Shown here piece by piece: positions 52,394 to 61,765 of a DNA stretch of 64,000 nucleotides. This stretch comes from Nocardioides terrigena (GTDB lineage: Bacteria > Actinomycetota > Actinomycetes > Propionibacteriales > Nocardioidaceae). The first letter of the stretch is position 1. Every line of letters begins with the position of its first letter. The stretch is from assembly GCF_003047265.1 (NCBI RefSeq), contig NZ_PZYY01000010.1, positions 1 through 64,000 on the forward strand. Reading direction: 5' to 3'. The notes beneath the pieces were generated by a model. That model was not told the origin of the DNA, searched no databases, and saw nothing but the letters and a program-made list of their open reading frames with translations. Made by a program: the position numbers and the translations under genes.

Positions 52394-52542
52394 CCCTGCT
52401 CCACCCCGGGGACCCGACCCCGTTGCACATGGGGTCGCTGCACCCCTACGAGCAGGCCCTGGTCCTGCTGCTCGCGTTCGGTCCGTTCGTGCTCCTCGCG
52501 GTGGTCGTCTGGTGGCGCCGCCGCGAGGACCACGAGGACTGA
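52390..52542 (+). CDS. small single-pass membrane protein
   Basis: 50 aa. Pattern: short N-terminus LHPYEQALVLLLAFGPFVLL, one membrane helix, then WWRRREDHED. Similar tiny proteins with LHPYEQ are common in actinobacteria. The GTG start overlaps the pruA stop (GTGA), so translation is coupled. Function unknown. Confidence 0.7.
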   Translation: MTLLHPGDPTPLHMGSLHPYEQALVLLLAFGPFVLLAVVVWWRRREDHED

Positions 52543-52549
52543 CCGGAGG

Positions 52550-53020
52550 TCAGCGGGCCAGCCACTCCTGGCCGACCTGGTGCTCCTTGGCGAGCGCCTT
52601 CTCGATCATGTCCGCGACGAGCTTCTCGATCTTGCCGCCGACGAGCGGGATGGAGACCTTGACGGTGAGGTCGACCACCTCGACGGTGCCGGCCCCCGCC
52701 GGGGAGAGCGTGACGCCCCCGGTGATGTCGCCGGGCTTGCCCGGGATCGTCAGGTGCAGGTCGGCGGCGGTGGTCGAGCCCCAGCGCTCGGTCTGGACGA
52801 TGACGATCTCGTGGCCGACGAACTTCCGGGCGAAGGACGGGAGCGAGGCGGCCGACTGCACCTGCTCGACGACCACCGTGTCGCCCTCCACCGTGGCCGA
52901 CCCGCGGAGCACGTGCTGGCGGGCCAGCACCTCCTCGCGGAAGGCGACGTCGGCCAGCATGGCGGCGACGGCGTCGGGGCTGGCTTCGTACGCGAGCTCC
53001 TTGCGCAACGACGTGGCCAT
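52550..53020 (-). CDS. DUF2505 domain-containing protein (START-like fold)
   Basis: 156 aa. Pattern (LAYEASPDAVAAMLADVAFREEVLARQHVLRG..., PSFARKFVGHEIVIVQTERW, IPLVGGKIEKLVADMIEKALAKEHQVGQEWL) matches DUF2505, a SRPBCC-like lipid-binding fold of unknown ligand in actinobacteria. It is divergent from the large glutamate dehydrogenase gene. Confidence 0.85.
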   Translation of the reverse strand: MATSLRKELAYEASPDAVAAMLADVAFREEVLARQHVLRGSATVEGDTVVVEQVQSAASLPSFARKFVGHEIVIVQTERWGSTTAADLHLTIPGKPGDITGGVTLSPAGAGTVEVVDLTVKVSIPLVGGKIEKLVADMIEKALAKEHQVGQEWLAR

Positions 53021-53093
53021 CAGTGGTTCCTGCTCTCGTGTGTGTGCGGCATGCGGGACATCATGGCGGAGGCGGCCGGTCCGGTCACGACCG

Positions 53094-53115
53094 AATGTCT
53101 GGTGGACGAGACATT
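53094..53115. promoter_or_regulatory. perfect inverted repeat between DUF2505 and gdh
   Basis: AATGTCT-GGTGGACG-AGACATT, arms 7/7, in the 146-nt divergent region, with TTGACG overlapping its right arm (53114-53119) as a possible -35 for the dehydrogenase. The size suits a TetR/GntR-type operator. Confidence 0.5.
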
Positions 53116-53166
53116 GACGGCCGACCCCGTGTTGTGGCCGTCACAGCCGGGTCCTAGTGTCGGATC

Positions 53167-56100
53167 GTGCTCACCACGCTCGAGGACGACAAGGCCGAAC
53201 TGCTCACCCGCGCCGCCGACGCCGCGCGTCACTCGAAGGGCACGGGGGGACCCGACCACGACCAGGTCGAGGACCTCCTGATCGCCTACTACCGGCACGT
53301 CGCCGCCGAGGACCTCGTCGAGCGCAGCCCCGAGGACCTGTACGGCGCGCTGGCCTCCCACCACCGGCTCGCGCAGTCGCGACCGCAGGGCACTGCCGCG
53401 GTGCGGGTCGTCACCCCCGGTCCCGCCGACGCCGGCTGGGCGGCGGCCGGACACTCGGTGGTCGAGGTCGTCACCGATGACATGCCCTTCCTGGTCGACT
53501 CGGTGACCATGGAGCTCGCCCGGCTCGAGCACAACGTGCACGTGGTCATCCACCCCCAGTTCGAGGTCACCCGCGACATCACCGGTGCCCTGCAGACCGT
53601 CGGCGCCGTCGAGGAGGGCGTGGTCGACGAGTCGGCGCCCGACGCCCTCAACGAGTCCTGGATGCACGTCGAGATCGACCGGGTCGTCGACCAGGCCGAC
53701 CTGACCCTCATCGAGGAGTCCCTGCAGCGGGTGCTGCGCGACGTCCGCGAGTCGGTGGAGGACTGGGAGAAGATGCGCGACCGGGCCCTCGGCGTGGTCG
53801 CCGAGCTCGAGTCGGACCCGCCCCCGCTGGACCCGGGCGAGGTGAGCGAGGGTGCCGAGTTCGTCCGGTGGCTGGCCGACGACCACTTCACCTTCCTCGG
53901 CTACCGGGAGTACCGCCTCGAGGAGGACGGCGAGGACCTCCTGCTGCGGGCGATGCCCGGCACCGGGCTGGGGATCCTGCGCGCCGACCAGGACATGTCC
54001 GAGTCCTTCGGCAAGCTCCCCGGGCTCGTCCGGGAGAAGGCCCGCGAGAAGACCCTGCTCGTGCTGGCCAAGGCCAACTCGCGCGCCACCGTGCACCGCC
54101 CGGCCTACCTCGACTACGTCGGCGTCAAGACGTTCGACGCGCAGGGCGAGGTGGTCGGGGAGCAGCGCTTCCTCGGTCTCTTCTCCAGCGCGGCCTACAC
54201 CGAGTCCGTGGGCCGGATCCCGCTGCTGCGCGAGAAGGTCCGCTCGGTGATGCAGCAGGTCGGCTTCGACCAGCGCAGCCACGCCGGCAAGGCCCTCATG
54301 GACACCCTCGAGAACTACCCCCGCGACGAGCTCTTCCACACGCCGCCCGACGAGCTGGCCCCCACGGCGCAAGCCGTCATGTACGCCCGCGAGCGGCGCC
54401 AGCTGCGGCTCTTCGCCCGCCGCGACACGTACGGCCGCTACGTGTCGGTCCTCGTCTACCTGCCCCGCGACCGTTACAGCACCACCGTCCGCGAGCGCTT
54501 CTCCCAGATCCTCACGGACCGCCTCGGCGGCGACAGCGTCGAGTTCACCGCGCGCGTCAACGAAGCCACCAGTGCGCGGGTCCACTTCGTCGTGCACCCC
54601 CGCAAGGGCGAGACCGTCCCCGACGTCGACGTCGCCGACCTCGAGCGCCGGATGATCGAGGCGTCGCGCTCGTGGCGCGACGACTTCACCGCCGCCGTCA
54701 TCACGGAGTACGGCGAGGAGCGCGGCTCGCGCCTGGCTCGCCGGTGGGTCGCGGCGTTCCCGGAGGCGTACAAGGAGGACTTCAACCCCCGCCAGGGAGC
54801 CGCCGACCTCGGCCGGATCGAGGCCATCGAGGGCGACGAGGGCATCGACCTGGCTCTCTTCGAGCAGGTCGACGCCGGTCGCGGCGAGGCCCGGCTCAAG
54901 GTGTTCCGCGTCGGCCCCCCGCTCTCGCTGAGCGGGGTGCTGCCGATGCTCTCCTCGATGGGCGTCGAGGTCGTCGACGAACGGCCCTACTCGCTGGAGG
55001 GCCTGGGCCGCGAGACCTACATCTACGAGTTCGGGCTGCGCTACGGCCGCCAGCTGCCGGCCACCGCCCGCGACCTCTTCTCCGATGCGCTGCGCGCCGT
55101 CTGGGACGGGCGCAACGAGATCGACGGCTTCAACTCCCTGGTGCTCGGCGCCGGGCTGACGTGGCGCCAGGCCACCGTGCTGCGCGCCTACGCCAAGTAC
55201 ATGCGCCAGGGCAACACCCCCTTCGCCCTCGACTACATCGAGGGCGCGCTGGCCAGCAACGTCGACATCACCCGGCTGCTGGTCCAGCTCTTCGAGGCCC
55301 GTTTCGATCCCGCCGGCGGCGCGCTGGCCGACGACGAGGACCGCACAGCCCGGGTGGCGAAGGTCGAGGAGCGGCTGGCCCGCGCCCTCGACGACGTGGT
55401 CAGCCTCGACCACGACCGCATCCTGCGCTCCTACCTCACCCACGTCCGCGCGACGCTGCGCACCAACTACTTCCAGACCGGCGTCGACGGCGAGCTGCAC
55501 CCCTACATGAGCTTCAAGCTCGAGCCGTCCTCGATCCCCGAGCTGCCCGAGCCGCGCCCGAAGTTCGAGATCTTCGTCTACTCCCCGCGCGTCGAGGGCG
55601 TGCACCTGCGCTTCGGCGCGGTCGCTCGCGGTGGCCTGCGCTGGTCCGACCGACGCGACGACTTCCGCACCGAGGTGCTGGGCCTGGTCAAGGCGCAGAT
55701 GGTCAAGAACACCGTGATCGTGCCGGTGGGCGCCAAGGGCGGCTTCTTCTGCAAGCAGCTGCCCGACTCCAGCGACCGCGACGCGTGGATGGCCGAGGGC
55801 ATCGCCTGCTACACCACCTTCATCTCCGGGCTGCTCGACATCACCGACAACCTCGTCGAGGGCGAAACGGTGCCGCCGACCGGGGTCGTGCGCCACGACG
55901 GCGACGACTCCTACCTCGTGGTGGCCGCCGACAAGGGCACCGCGACCTTCTCCGACATCGCCAACGGCGTGGCCAAGGACTACGGCTTCTGGCTCGGCGA
56001 CGCCTTCGCCTCCGGTGGCTCGGTGGGCTACGACCACAAGGCGATGGGCATCACCGCCCGCGGCGCGTGGGTCTCGGTGCAGCGTCACTTCCGCGAGCGG

Positions 56101-58041
56101 GGCATCGACTGCCAGACGGAGGACTTCACCGCCGTCGGCATCGGCGACATGTCCGGCGACGTCTTCGGCAACGGCATGCTCTGCTCCGAGCACACGCGCC
56201 TGGTCGCGGCCTTCGACCACCGCGACATCTTCATCGACCCCGACCCGGACGCCGCGACGTCGTACGCCGAGCGCAAGCGCCTCTTCGAGCTGCCCCGGTC
56301 GAGCTGGCAGGACTACGACACCGACCTCGTCTCCGAGGGTGGCGGCGTGTGGTCGCGCTCGCTCAAGTCGATCCCGGTCCACGACGCCGTACGCCGCGCG
56401 CTCGGGCTCGCCGACGGGGTCACGTCCCTGACGCCGGCCGAGCTGATGCGGGCGATCCTGCTCGCCCCGGTCGACCTGCTCTGGAACGGCGGTATCGGCA
56501 CCTACGTCAAGTCGTCGGAGGAGACCCACGGCGATGCCGGCGACAAGGCCAACGACGCCATCCGCGTCAACGGCGAGGACCTGCGGGCCCGGTGCGTGGG
56601 CGAGGGCGGCAACCTCGGGCTCACCCAGCTCGGCCGCATCGAGTACGCCCGCCTCGGCGTCGATGGCGAGGGCGGTCGGATCAACACCGACTTCATCGAC
56701 AACTCCGCCGGCGTGGACACCTCCGACCACGAGGTCAACATCAAGGTCCTGCTCGACAAGGTCGTCGCCGAGGGCGACATGACCGAGAAGCAGCGCAACA
56801 AGCTCCTCGCCGAGATGACCGACGAGGTCGCCGAGCTGGTGCTGCGCGACAACTACGAGCAGAACCTCGCGCTGGCCAACGCCAGCGCCCACGCGGCGCC
56901 GCTGCTGCACGTCCACGAGGACTGGATGAAGCAGCTCGAGCAGCGCGGGGTGCTCAACCGCGACCTCGAGGCGCTGCCCACCTCACGTCAGGTGCGTCGC
57001 CGCCTCGACCGCGGCCAGGGCCTGTCGGTGCCCGAGCTGTCGGTGCTGCTCGCGTGGACCAAGATCGTGCTCGCCGACGAGCTGCTGGCCTCCGACCTGC
57101 CCGACGACCCCTACCTGCGCGAGGACCTGCTCGCCTACTTCCCCGGGCGGATGCACGCCGACCACGTCGGCGCCATGGAGGAGCACCCGCTGCGCCGGCA
57201 GATCATCGTGACCCAGGTGGTCAACGACCTCGTCAACGGTGCGGGCATGACCTTCTGGCCGCGGCTGGCGGGGGAGACCGGCGCCTCGCCGGCGGACCTC
57301 ACCCGTGCCAACTTCGTGGCCCGTGAGATCTTCGGCTCGCTGTCCCTGCGCCAGGAGATCGCGTCGTACGACAACGCAGTGCCGGCCGAGCGCCAGACGC
57401 GGATGCGGATCGAGATGCGCACGCTCGTCGAGCGCGCCTCGCGGTGGCTGGTCAACAACCGTCGACCTCCCCTCGACTCGCAGGCGACCGTCGACTTCTT
57501 CCGCGAGCGCGTGCAGTCCGTGATGGCCGAGCTGCCGGGGCTCATGAGCGGTCGCGAGGCCGACGGCTTCGAGGCCCGCCGCGACCGCCTCACCAGCCAG
57601 GACGTCCCCGAGGAGCTCGCCACCCGGGTGGCCGTGCTGTCGCCGGCGTACGCCCTGCTCGGCATCGTCGAGACGGCCGAGGAGCAGTCGCTCGAGCCGG
57701 TCCAGGTGGCACGGGTGCACTTCGCCCTCGGCGAGCGCCTCGGGCTGCCCGCCCTGGTCGACCGGATCTTCGCCCTGCCGCGCGACGACAAGTGGCAGAC
57801 GATGGCCCGCGCGACGCTGCGCGACGACCTCTACGCCGTGCACCAGCAGCTCACCGCCGCCGTGCTCTCGACCACCGACGCCGACGACTCGGCGGCCGGT
57901 CGGGTGGCCGAGTGGGAGGACGCCGACGCGGAGCTGATCGGGCGGGCCGCAGCGACCCTGGACCAGATCTGCCGCGACGAGGCGGACCTGGCCCGGCTCT
58001 CGGTCGGCCTGCGGGTGGTGCGGACGCTGCTCACGCGCTGA
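53167..58041 (+). CDS. gdh: NAD-dependent glutamate dehydrogenase, 180-kDa class
   Basis: 1624 aa, the size of the large GDH (L_180) found in Streptomyces and mycobacteria. N-terminal ACT-like domains (about 50-250 and 300-420) precede the catalytic core, with RGGLRWSDRRDDFRTEVLGLVKAQMVKNTVIVPVGAKGGFF at about 810-860 (substrate Lys region) and DMSGDVFGNGML downstream. It makes 2-oxoglutarate and ammonia from glutamate. GTG start 53167; the previous 146 nt hold regulation. No frameshift across nearly 5 kb. Confidence 0.94.
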   Translation: MLTTLEDDKAELLTRAADAARHSKGTGGPDHDQVEDLLIAYYRHVAAEDLVERSPEDLYGALASHHRLAQSRPQGTAAVRVVTPGPADAGWAAAGHSVVEVVTDDMPFLVDSVTMELARLEHNVHVVIHPQFEVTRDITGALQTVGAVEEGVVDESAPDALNESWMHVEIDRVVDQADLTLIEESLQRVLRDVRESVEDWEKMRDRALGVVAELESDPPPLDPGEVSEGAEFVRWLADDHFTFLGYREYRLEEDGEDLLLRAMPGTGLGILRADQDMSESFGKLPGLVREKAREKTLLVLAKANSRATVHRPAYLDYVGVKTFDAQGEVVGEQRFLGLFSSAAYTESVGRIPLLREKVRSVMQQVGFDQRSHAGKALMDTLENYPRDELFHTPPDELAPTAQAVMYARERRQLRLFARRDTYGRYVSVLVYLPRDRYSTTVRERFSQILTDRLGGDSVEFTARVNEATSARVHFVVHPRKGETVPDVDVADLERRMIEASRSWRDDFTAAVITEYGEERGSRLARRWVAAFPEAYKEDFNPRQGAADLGRIEAIEGDEGIDLALFEQVDAGRGEARLKVFRVGPPLSLSGVLPMLSSMGVEVVDERPYSLEGLGRETYIYEFGLRYGRQLPATARDLFSDALRAVWDGRNEIDGFNSLVLGAGLTWRQATVLRAYAKYMRQGNTPFALDYIEGALASNVDITRLLVQLFEARFDPAGGALADDEDRTARVAKVEERLARALDDVVSLDHDRILRSYLTHVRATLRTNYFQTGVDGELHPYMSFKLEPSSIPELPEPRPKFEIFVYSPRVEGVHLRFGAVARGGLRWSDRRDDFRTEVLGLVKAQMVKNTVIVPVGAKGGFFCKQLPDSSDRDAWMAEGIACYTTFISGLLDITDNLVEGETVPPTGVVRHDGDDSYLVVAADKGTATFSDIANGVAKDYGFWLGDAFASGGSVGYDHKAMGITARGAWVSVQRHFRERGIDCQTEDFTAVGIGDMSGDVFGNGMLCSEHTRLVAAFDHRDIFIDPDPDAATSYAERKRLFELPRSSWQDYDTDLVSEGGGVWSRSLKSIPVHDAVRRALGLADGVTSLTPAELMRAILLAPVDLLWNGGIGTYVKSSEETHGDAGDKANDAIRVNGEDLRARCVGEGGNLGLTQLGRIEYARLGVDGEGGRINTDFIDNSAGVDTSDHEVNIKVLLDKVVAEGDMTEKQRNKLLAEMTDEVAELVLRDNYEQNLALANASAHAAPLLHVHEDWMKQLEQRGVLNRDLEALPTSRQVRRRLDRGQGLSVPELSVLLAWTKIVLADELLASDLPDDPYLREDLLAYFPGRMHADHVGAMEEHPLRRQIIVTQVVNDLVNGAGMTFWPRLAGETGASPADLTRANFVAREIFGSLSLRQEIASYDNAVPAERQTRMRIEMRTLVERASRWLVNNRRPPLDSQATVDFFRERVQSVMAELPGLMSGREADGFEARRDRLTSQDVPEELATRVAVLSPAYALLGIVETAEEQSLEPVQVARVHFALGERLGLPALVDRIFALPRDDKWQTMARATLRDDLYAVHQQLTAAVLSTTDADDSAAGRVAEWEDADAELIGRAAATLDQICRDEADLARLSVGLRVVRTLLTR

Positions 58042-58059
58042 CGCCGCTAGCCTCGGCGG

Positions 58060-58950
58060 ATGGGAGCGATCGAGGTCAGCGGCCTCACGATGGCCTACGG
58101 GGAGGTCCGGGCGGTCGACGACGTCTCCTTCGAGGTCGCTGACGGCGAGTTCTTCGGGATCATCGGGCCCAACGGAGCGGGCAAGACGACCACCCTGGAG
58201 ATCATCGAGGGGCTGCGCCGGCCCGACTCCGGCGAGGTGCTGCTCCTCGGCGAGCGACCGTGGCCCCGCAATCCCGGGTTGCTGCCGCGGATCGGCGTCC
58301 AGCTGCAGGCGTCGTCGTTCTTCGAGCGGCTCACCGCGCGCGAGCAGATCCACACCTTTGCGTCGCTGTACGACGTCCCGCGCACCGTCGGCGACGAGTG
58401 GCTGGAGCGCGTCGGGCTGGTCGACAAGGCGGACACCCGCGTCGAGGACCTCTCCGGCGGGCAGCACAAGCGCCTCTCCATCGCGTGCGCCCTCGTCCAC
58501 GATCCCGAGGTGGTGTTCCTCGACGAGCCGACCGCGGCGCTGGACCCGCAGGCCCGCCGTAACCTCTGGGACCTGCTGTCCGGCCTCAACGACTCCGGGC
58601 GCACCGTCGTGCTGACGACGCACTACATGGACGAGGCAGAGGTCCTGTGCGACCGGGTGGCGATCCTGGACCAGGGCCGGCTCCTCCAGCTCGACTCCCC
58701 GCAAGCCCTCGTCCGCGGCCTGCGGAGGTCGACCCGGATCACCGTGCCGGGCGACGCCGCCGGCCTGGACGGCGTACCCCACGTCGAGCGCCTCGAGCAG
58801 ACCCGCGACGGCGTGGAGATCACCTCGGCGCAGCCCGGCGCCGTCCTCGATGCGCTCGCCGGGCTCGGGCGCCTGCACGGCATCTCGGTGACCAGCGGCA
58901 CCCTCGAGGACGTCTTCCTCGAGGTCACCGGGCGGGAGTACCGCGCATGA
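58060..58950 (+). CDS. ABC transporter ATP-binding protein
   Basis: 296 aa. Walker A GPNGAGKTT (36-44), signature LSGGQHKR (about 131-138) and Walker B VVFLDEPTAALDP. The GQHKR variant is common for drug/export ABC ATPases of the DrrA/CcmA-like type. Its stop overlaps the start of the permease gene (ATGA), so they form one exporter. Confidence 0.9.
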   Translation: MGAIEVSGLTMAYGEVRAVDDVSFEVADGEFFGIIGPNGAGKTTTLEIIEGLRRPDSGEVLLLGERPWPRNPGLLPRIGVQLQASSFFERLTAREQIHTFASLYDVPRTVGDEWLERVGLVDKADTRVEDLSGGQHKRLSIACALVHDPEVVFLDEPTAALDPQARRNLWDLLSGLNDSGRTVVLTTHYMDEAEVLCDRVAILDQGRLLQLDSPQALVRGLRRSTRITVPGDAAGLDGVPHVERLEQTRDGVEITSAQPGAVLDALAGLGRLHGISVTSGTLEDVFLEVTGREYRA

Positions 58951-60008
58951 CCTCCTTCGTCACCCTGAGCACCGCGATCCTCAAGGGCTTCCTGCGGGAC
59001 CGGGCGTCGGTCTTCTTCGCGATGGTCTTCCCCCTGATGTTCCTGGTGCTGTTCGGGGGCATCTTCGGCGACCAGGAGCAGTCGCGGCTCGACCTGGTCC
59101 AGGTCGGCCCGGTGGCGCTCCTCGACGAGATGCCCGCCGAGTCCCGGGCCGCCTTCGACGCGACCTTCGCCGTGGAGCGCGGCGACGACCTCGACGCGGC
59201 CATCGAGGAGGTGCGCAGCGGTGACGTGGACGTCGTGGTGGAGATGCAGGGCAACGAGCTCGTCGCCCACTACACCCGCACCGACCAGGTCGGCTCGGCG
59301 ATCGTCCAGGGCTCGCTGCGCGCCTTCGTCGACGGCACCAACGTCGCCCTGACGGGCCAGCCCCCGACGTTCACGCTGCGCACCGAGGCCGTGGAGGATG
59401 ACTCGCTCAAGGCCATCGCCTACGTCACGCCGGGACTGCTCGGGTGGGCCGTGGCGATGAGCGCGGCCTTCGGCGCCGCTGCGACCCTCAACGGCTGGCG
59501 CACGTCGGGCCTGCTGCGCCGCCTCCAGCTCGCGCCCGTCAGCACCCGCACGCTGGTCTCCGCCCGGGTGGCGGTCACGCTCGGTGTCGCACTCGTGCAG
59601 ATGGCGATCTTCCTCGGCATCGGGGTGGCCCTCTTCGACCTCACGCTGACCGGTGCGTGGCCGGCCGCGATCCCGCTGCTGGTCGTCGGGACGCTGTGCT
59701 TCATGGCCATCGGGCTGCTCGCCGGTGCCGTCGCCAAGACGACCGAGGGCGCGGTCAACATGGCCAACTTCATCGTGCTGCCGATGGCGTTCCTGTCCGG
59801 CTCGTTCTTCCCGCTGGAGGGGGCGCCGGGGTGGCTGCAGGGCTTCTCGTTGCTCCTTCCGCTGCGCCACCTCAACGACGGGATGACCGACGTGATGGTG
59901 CGCGGTGACGACTGGACGGCGGCACTCGTCCCGATGGGGATCCTCGCGGCCTTCGCGGTCGCGGTGACCCTGCTGGCGGCGCGGTTGTTCCGCTGGGAGA
60001 CGACCTGA
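58947..60008 (+). CDS. ABC-2 type transporter permease
   Basis: 353 aa. One N-terminal helix (RASVFFAMVFPLMFLVLFGGIFG), an external domain (about 45-165), then five C-terminal helices (GLLGWAVAMSAAFGAA, VALVQMAIFLGIGVALF, LLVVGTLCFMAIGLLAG, MANFIVLPMAFLSGSFFPLE). The YhgE/DrrB-like arrangement exports drugs or lipids. Paired with the upstream ATPase by overlap. The substrate is unknown. Confidence 0.88.
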   Translation: MTSFVTLSTAILKGFLRDRASVFFAMVFPLMFLVLFGGIFGDQEQSRLDLVQVGPVALLDEMPAESRAAFDATFAVERGDDLDAAIEEVRSGDVDVVVEMQGNELVAHYTRTDQVGSAIVQGSLRAFVDGTNVALTGQPPTFTLRTEAVEDDSLKAIAYVTPGLLGWAVAMSAAFGAAATLNGWRTSGLLRRLQLAPVSTRTLVSARVAVTLGVALVQMAIFLGIGVALFDLTLTGAWPAAIPLLVVGTLCFMAIGLLAGAVAKTTEGAVNMANFIVLPMAFLSGSFFPLEGAPGWLQGFSLLLPLRHLNDGMTDVMVRGDDWTAALVPMGILAAFAVAVTLLAARLFRWETT

Positions 60009-60027
60009 GTCGCGGGTCCCGCCGAAA

Positions 60028-60053
60028 CCTCCCGACCGGGGACAACCGGGAGG
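60028..60053 (+). terminator. hairpin between ABC permease and sigma gene
   Basis: CCTCCCG / CGGGAGG with a 12-nt loop, 20 nt after the permease stop. Could end the ABC transcript or be in the leader of the sigma gene. Confidence 0.4.
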
Positions 60054-60076
60054 ACCCCCACCGCCATCTGAAGGGC

Positions 60077-60637
60077 ATGGACAGCAACGGGGTCGAGACG
60101 GCGACGATCGGCCGGGGGAGGAGCGCGGAGTCGCACGAGCGCGACTTCCCGGCGTACTTCACCGCCACCTGGCCGCGGATGTACCGCACCGCGCTCGCCA
60201 TCACCGGCGACCGGGCCTCGGCCGAGGACGCCTGCCAGGCCGCCTTCGCCAAGGCGTACGCCGCGTGGTCTCGCGTCTGCGCCGCCGACCACCCCGACGC
60301 CTACGTGCGTCGGATGGTCGTCAACGAGGTGCTGGGCACCCGGCGGTCGGCGTGGTGGCGCCGCGAGCGACCGCACGCCGACGTCGGCGAGCCACCGCCC
60401 CAGCCGTCCTTCGACGACGGCGTGGCAGACCGCAGCACCCTGTGGGACGCCGTGGCAGCGCTGCCGCCCCGGCAGCGCGCGGTCATCGTGCTGCGCTACT
60501 ACGAGGACCTCAGCGAGGAGCAGATCGCGGCCGCCCTCGGGTGCTCGCGCGGCACCGTCAAGTCGCAGGCGTCCGCCGCCCTCGGCAACCTCCGCCGCAC
60601 CACCGGTGCGGCCCTCGACGAAGGAGACCTGGCATGA
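60077..60637 (+). CDS. SigE-family ECF RNA polymerase sigma factor
   Basis: 186 aa. Region 2: FTATWPRMYRTALAITGDRASAEDACQAAFAKAYAAW; region 4: LPPRQRAVIVLRYYEDLSEEQIAAALGCSRGTVKSQASAALGNLR. The YYEDLSEEQIA and KSQ features mark the Streptomyces SigE (TIGR02983) group, different from the sigE at 40484. ATG at 60077 is 68 nt after the ABC permease. The next gene, a membrane protein, is probably its anti-sigma partner. Confidence 0.9.
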   Translation: MDSNGVETATIGRGRSAESHERDFPAYFTATWPRMYRTALAITGDRASAEDACQAAFAKAYAAWSRVCAADHPDAYVRRMVVNEVLGTRRSAWWRRERPHADVGEPPPQPSFDDGVADRSTLWDAVAALPPRQRAVIVLRYYEDLSEEQIAAALGCSRGTVKSQASAALGNLRRTTGAALDEGDLA

Positions 60638-61716
60638 GCACCGACCTGCGCGACGCGCTCGCCGACCGTCTCGACCGCGTGACGCCGCCCCCGGGCGACC
60701 TGGTCGCGGTGGTGCGCGACGGCCGCCGGATCCGCAACCGGCGCCGGGCCGTGGCCGCGGGTGCCGTGGCGGCCGCGCTCGTGGTGGGCGGCCTGGCCGT
60801 CACCCAGCTGGTGGGTCCGTCCGACCAGAGGGCCGGGAAGGGCGACGTGGCGACCGACCCGGTGGTCGGTGCCGCCGACGGGCTGCGGGCGTACGCCGAT
60901 CCCGGGGGCGACCTGCGCTACGGAGGTCTGCGGGTGCCGACCTCGCAGGTCCCCGGCTTCGACACCGACGCCGCCGCGACCCCCGAGGGCATCGTGTACT
61001 ACGACGCCGGGTTCCCGGAGCTGTTCGGCCTCGACGGAAAGATCCACTCCCTGGTGCCGGGTCCGGTCGACGGGCGCGCGGACTTCCATCCGACGGTCAA
61101 GGCGGACTCCACGTCGTCCCGCGTGGCCGTGGCGATCGAGCGCGACGGCGTGCCTCGCATCTACGTCGTCGACACCGAGGCGGTCGCGGTGGTCGACGCC
61201 ATCAACGTTGTCTGCGACTCCTGCGACGTGGTCATCGACGCCTTCGACGACGGGGCGGTCTTCTTCCGTGACGGCAACGGCACCTCGGTGTGGGACCTCG
61301 ACGGCAACTTCGGCCGTCCCTTCGCCGGGCCCGGGACGAGGATCGCCGACGTCCGCAACGGCGTCGTGCTCTACGACGGTGACGTGCCCGAGCCCGAGCC
61401 GGGGGTGGGCCAGCGCGACTACACCTACGTCCCCGGAGCCATCGACTCCCAGCTCACCCACGACGGGGCCCACGTGCTCGCCTGGTCGAGCACCCTGGCC
61501 CCCACGGGTGCGGGCGACCCGCTCCGGCTGTCGGTCACCGAGGAGGAGGGCGCGACGAACTGGACCGTCGACACCGACGGCTCGGTCCTGGTCGCGTCGC
61601 GGGCGGGCAGCGCGACGAAGGTCTCCGACTGCGACCCCGTCACGGGTGCCTGCGACGAGGTCGAGGTGCTGGAGGTCAGCGGCGGCGACCTCGGGTTCCT
61701 CGGCAACGACATGTGA
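60634..61716 (+). CDS. membrane protein, putative anti-sigma or sensor partner
   Basis: 360 aa. Short cytoplasmic N-terminus (1-38) like an anti-sigma segment (DLRDALADRLDRVTPPPGDLVAVVRDGRRIRNRRRA), one membrane helix (39-60), then an extracellular beta-propeller-like domain with repeated WxDG/VxDxxG strands. Two Cys pairs (CDSCD, CDPVTGAC). ATG overlaps the sigma-factor stop (ATGA), so they are coupled. No zinc motif. Confidence 0.75.
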   Translation: MSTDLRDALADRLDRVTPPPGDLVAVVRDGRRIRNRRRAVAAGAVAAALVVGGLAVTQLVGPSDQRAGKGDVATDPVVGAADGLRAYADPGGDLRYGGLRVPTSQVPGFDTDAAATPEGIVYYDAGFPELFGLDGKIHSLVPGPVDGRADFHPTVKADSTSSRVAVAIERDGVPRIYVVDTEAVAVVDAINVVCDSCDVVIDAFDDGAVFFRDGNGTSVWDLDGNFGRPFAGPGTRIADVRNGVVLYDGDVPEPEPGVGQRDYTYVPGAIDSQLTHDGAHVLAWSSTLAPTGAGDPLRLSVTEEEGATNWTVDTDGSVLVASRAGSATKVSDCDPVTGACDEVEVLEVSGGDLGFLGNDM

Positions 61717-61765
61717 GGTCCTGATCCTGGTGTCCGGGCCGTCGTGCTGGTCTAGGATCCCCGGC

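Noticed and set aside
53020-56916. Long open frame antisense to the glutamate dehydrogenase gene
   Set aside because: At high GC the third-position bias leaves the opposite strand open; the translation is Val/Gly/Arg/Asp-rich with no domain, and the sense strand has a complete well-known enzyme.
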